Shown: piece after piece, positions 40,211-42,195 of the stretch
Layout: every line of letters begins with the position of its first letter
Position numbering within the stretch: position 1 is the stretch's first letter
Source of the DNA: Actinobacteria bacterium OK074
Lineage (GTDB): Bacteria; Actinomycetota; Actinomycetes; Streptomycetales; Streptomycetaceae
Reading direction: 5' to 3'
DNA: 42,195 bases
NCBI GenBank assembly: GCA_001298575.1
Contig: LJCV01000297.1
Location: forward strand, 1-42,195
The notes under the pieces: model-generated
The model's input: only the letters and a program-made list of their open reading frames with translations
Databases searched by the model: none
Told to the model about the DNA's origin: nothing
Program-made: the position numbers and the translations under genes

Positions 40211-41185
40211 TCAGCCAAGGTGAACCCGAACCTCCGCAGCGGCAGCGTCCCCGTACGCCTTGGTGAACCGCTCCAGGAAATGCCCCCGCCGCAACTGGTA
40301 CTCCTGCGTTCCCACCGTCTCGATCACCAACGTCGCCAGCATGCACCCCACCTGCGCCGCCCGCTCCAGCGAGACCCCCCAGGCGAGCCCGGACATGAAC
40401 CCGGCCCGGAAGGCGTCGCCGACGCCCGTGGGTTCGGCCTTGCGCTCCTCCTCCGGGCAGCCGACCTCGATCGGCTCCTCCCCCACCCGCTCGATGCGGA
40501 CGCCCTTGGCGCCGAGCGTGGTGACGCGGTGGCCGACCCGGCTCAGGATCTCCGCGTCGGACCAGCCGGTCTTGGACTCGATGAGGCCCTTCTCGTACTC
40601 GTTGGAGAAGAGGTAGGTGGCGCCGTCGAGGAGGATGCGGATCTCCTCGCCCTCCATGCGCGCGATCTGCTGGGAGAAGTCCGCGGCGAAGGGGATGTTC
40701 CGGGTGCGGCACTCCTCGGTGTGGCGCAGCATCGCCTCCGGGTCGTCCGCGCCGATCGAGACGAGGTCGAGCCCGCCGACGCGGTCGGCGACGGTCTTCA
40801 GTTCGATGAGGCGGGCCTCGCTCATCGCACCCGTGTAGAAGGAGCCGATCTGGTTGTGGTCGGCGTCCGTGGTGCAGACGAAACGGGCGGTGTGCAGCGT
40901 CTCGGAGATGCGGACGGACTCGGTGTCGACGCCGTGCCGGTCGAGCCAGGCCCGGTACTCGTCGAAGTCCGAGCCCGCCGCGCCGACCAGGATCGGGCCG
41001 GTGCCGAGCTGGCCCATGCCGAAGGCGATGTTCGCGGCCACCCCGCCGCGGCGGACGTCGAGGCGGTCGACGAGGAAGGAGAGGGAGACCGTGTGCAGCT
41101 GGTCCGCGACGAGCTGGTCGGCGAACCGGCCGGGGAAGTTCATCAGGTGGTCGGTGGCGATGGACCCGGTGACTGCGATACGCAC
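40211..41185 (-). CDS. adoK: Adenosine kinase (PfkB family)
   Basis: A 324-residue PfkB-family kinase. The sequence resembles mycobacterial adenosine kinase (Rv2202c) over its whole length as I remember it: IAVTGSIATDHLMNFPGRF at the start, VSLSFLVDRL, RRGGVAANIAFGMGQLG, and the ATP/anion-hole signature TGVGDAFRAGFMSG with the catalytic Asp. Other PfkB sugar kinases remain possible. The likely reaction is adenosine + ATP to AMP. The start is the GTG at 41185 with GAGCG upstream. A kinase of this type is also found near cta genes in mycobacteria. It stands alone on the minus strand. Confidence 0.88.
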   Translation of the reverse strand: MRIAVTGSIATDHLMNFPGRFADQLVADQLHTVSLSFLVDRLDVRRGGVAANIAFGMGQLGTGPILVGAAGSDFDEYRAWLDRHGVDTESVRISETLHTARFVCTTDADHNQIGSFYTGAMSEARLIELKTVADRVGGLDLVSIGADDPEAMLRHTEECRTRNIPFAADFSQQIARMEGEEIRILLDGATYLFSNEYEKGLIESKTGWSDAEILSRVGHRVTTLGAKGVRIERVGEEPIEVGCPEEERKAEPTGVGDAFRAGFMSGLAWGVSLERAAQVGCMLATLVIETVGTQEYQLRRGHFLERFTKAYGDAAAAEVRVHLG

Positions 41186-41316
41186 GGCTAGGCGCTCCTG
41201 TGGCGGAGGGGGGATTGACAGTTCACGCTACCCGGTCCGCCCCGCCCGTTGAAGCGGCCGAAACTACCCGATAGTAGCCCTTACTTCGCGGAGTCGAGCG
41301 TGCTTACGGTGCCGTC

Positions 41317-41580
41317 ATGACGAACTTCGAGTACCGCACGACCGAGAATCGCACGCCGTGGCCGTTCCCGGAGGGTGAAGGGGCGATCGACGCCGACGGC
41401 GACGGTCTGGCGGCGCTGGTCGGCGACGGCGCCCGGATGGCACCGCACTGGAACGTGGCCGTGACCGCGGAGGCGGACGTGCCTGCCGTGGTCCCGGTGT
41501 CGCCGTCGCGGATCCTCGGGGTGCGGGTGCCGGCCGCCTCGGCGCGGCTTGTGGGCGCAATGCCCGAGTACGCGGACTGA
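41317..41580 (+). CDS. Small protein of unknown function
   Basis: An 87-residue acidic protein with no recognised domain, signal peptide or membrane segment. TTENRTPWPFPEGEGAIDADGDGLAALVGDG and the tail VPVSPSRILGVRVPAASARLVG are its main features; the Asp-rich DADGDG patch is short of an EF-hand. A TACGGT box ends 6 nt before the ATG, so a leaderless message is likely. It is followed by a good hairpin, so it looks like a single-gene transcript. It has even codon use typical of the host, which supports it as real. Confidence 0.6.
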   Translation: MTNFEYRTTENRTPWPFPEGEGAIDADGDGLAALVGDGARMAPHWNVAVTAEADVPAVVPVSPSRILGVRVPAASARLVGAMPEYAD

Positions 41581-41587
41581 ACCGGGC

Positions 41588-41605
41588 GCGCGGGGCAACC
41601 CGCGC
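41588..41605 (+). terminator. Short hairpin after the small unknown gene
   Basis: GCGCGGG-GCAA-CCCGCGC, a perfect 7-bp stem with a 4-nt loop, starting 8 bp after the stop at 41580. Confidence 0.65.
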
Positions 41606-41749
41606 AGGGAACCGTGCGCTCCCCTGCTGCGTCCCATCGCCGTCCCCCGGAAAGGGGAGGCGACATACGACCCCCGTGAGCCCGTCGGCGCCATCGCGCC
41701 GCGCGGGCCTGGGGCTCCTGGGACAGCAGTGAGCCGAAGGAGCGATGCG

Positions 41750-42195
41750 GTGAACACCGAGCGACCCGACGACGACACACCCGGCGTCACCGCGTCCGGC
41801 CAAGACGCCGGAGGCGAGGACACCGGGGACGCGCGGAGTGCCGCCGCGGACGGCGACGGCCCCACCACCTCGGACAGCCCGGACGACGGCCCCGGTACCC
41901 CCGACACCCCCGACATCTCTGGTGCGAAAGCCGAACCCGAGGCCGAACCCGAGGCCGAGGCCGAAGACAGCAGCGCCACCGAGCCCGGTCCACGCGCGGA
42001 GACCACCCCTGACGACGGCGAAGCCGAGCAGGCACCGCCCACCGCCGAGAACGAAGGCAGCGACGACGGCGACAGCAACGACGGCGACGACGGCGAGATC
42101 GCGGCCCTCGCCGCCGAAGAACCGGCCCCCGCCGAAGAAGCCGCCCCCGACCTCCTGGTCACCCCCCCCCCCCCCGGCCCCCGCCCCCCCCCCCC
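41750..42195 (+). CDS. Very acidic protein, partial at window end
   Basis: The first 148 codons of an open frame without a stop. GTG 41750 has GAAGGAG 7-8 bp upstream. The visible part is nearly all Asp, Glu, Ala, Pro, Thr and Gly (for example AEPEAEPEAEAEDSS and DDGDSNDGDDGEIAAL), the low-complexity N-terminal region seen in many Streptomyces membrane or sensor proteins; a folded domain would come later. Bases from about 42162 are nearly all C, which may be a sequencing error, so the last codons (the VTPPPPG stretch on) should not be trusted. Confidence 0.6.
   Translation, partial: MNTERPDDDTPGVTASGQDAGGEDTGDARSAAADGDGPTTSDSPDDGPGTPDTPDISGAKAEPEAEPEAEAEDSSATEPGPRAETTPDDGEAEQAPPTAENEGSDDGDSNDGDDGEIAALAAEEPAPAEEAAPDLLVTPPPPGPRPPP
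42162..42195. other. Poly-C run at the window end
   Basis: Two long C homopolymers (14 and at least 13) with few other bases. They lie in a coding frame as a Pro stretch. Such a run at a window or contig end often marks a sequencing or assembly artefact. Confidence 0.6.

Overview
The window is high-GC, densely coded DNA with all the marks of a Streptomyces chromosome: strong third-position GC, GTG and TTG starts, 4-bp operon overlaps, an AfsQ1/AfsQ2/SigQ locus, and the actinobacterial cytochrome bcc-aa3 gene set. No phage, insertion sequence, CRISPR array, tRNA or rRNA was seen. Almost all genes look like core chromosomal genes rather than a mobile island.

Layout. (1) 1-4.7 kb: a PH-domain membrane protein facing deoC, which runs into an aldehyde dehydrogenase and a second, catalytically incomplete ALDH-like protein; a small secreted protein follows. 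(2) 4.9-9.9 kb: a uridine-kinase-like P-loop protein, then the envelope-stress locus sigQ <- | -> afsQ1-afsQ2-lipoprotein, with a perfect AfsQ1-type box between sigQ and afsQ1. (3) 9.9-10.7 kb: a gene-free, repeat-rich stretch that may be a junction between two regions that are far apart in S. coelicolor. (4) 10.7-18.8 kb: SRPBCC protein, metallophosphoesterase, long-chain acyl-CoA synthetase, Tat-exported cholesterol oxidase, a PimB'-type mannosyltransferase and a polytopic GT87-like glycosyltransferase. (5) 18.8-25.8 kb: a lipoprotein with a gluzincin motif, two paralogous secreted NlpC/P60 hydrolases, a NYN-domain protein with a zinc-ribbon partner, a rhomboid protease overlapping a stand-alone Lrp/RAM-domain protein. 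(6) 25.8-28.7 kb: a class V aminotransferase behind a SAM-IV riboswitch, then trpD. (7) 28.8-38.4 kb: the respiratory block ctaE-qcrC-qcrA-qcrB and ctaC-ctaD-ctaF, all on the minus strand, separated by a degenerate response-regulator receiver and an Ig-like L,D-transpeptidase. (8) 38.6-42.2 kb: a cysteine desulfurase-TusA fusion, an adenosine-kinase-type PfkB kinase, a small unknown protein, and the start of a very acidic protein cut off in a poly-C run at the window end.

Themes. Deoxyribose-phosphate breakdown (deoC plus ALDH), cell-envelope sensing and building (SigQ/AfsQ, PimB', GT87, NlpC/P60, L,D-transpeptidase), sulfur handling (SAM-IV-controlled aminotransferase, desulfurase-TusA fusion) and aerobic respiration dominate. 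Intergenic gaps carry two families of dispersed GC-rich repeats (four and two copies), two perfect tandem arrays, and a C-rich tract that would be strongly G-quadruplex-prone on the other strand. The strongest new-looking observations are the SAM-IV riboswitch with a downstream hairpin, the ctaE start codon inside a perfect 21-bp palindrome, the catalytically incomplete ALDH partner, and the possible synteny break near 10 kb.
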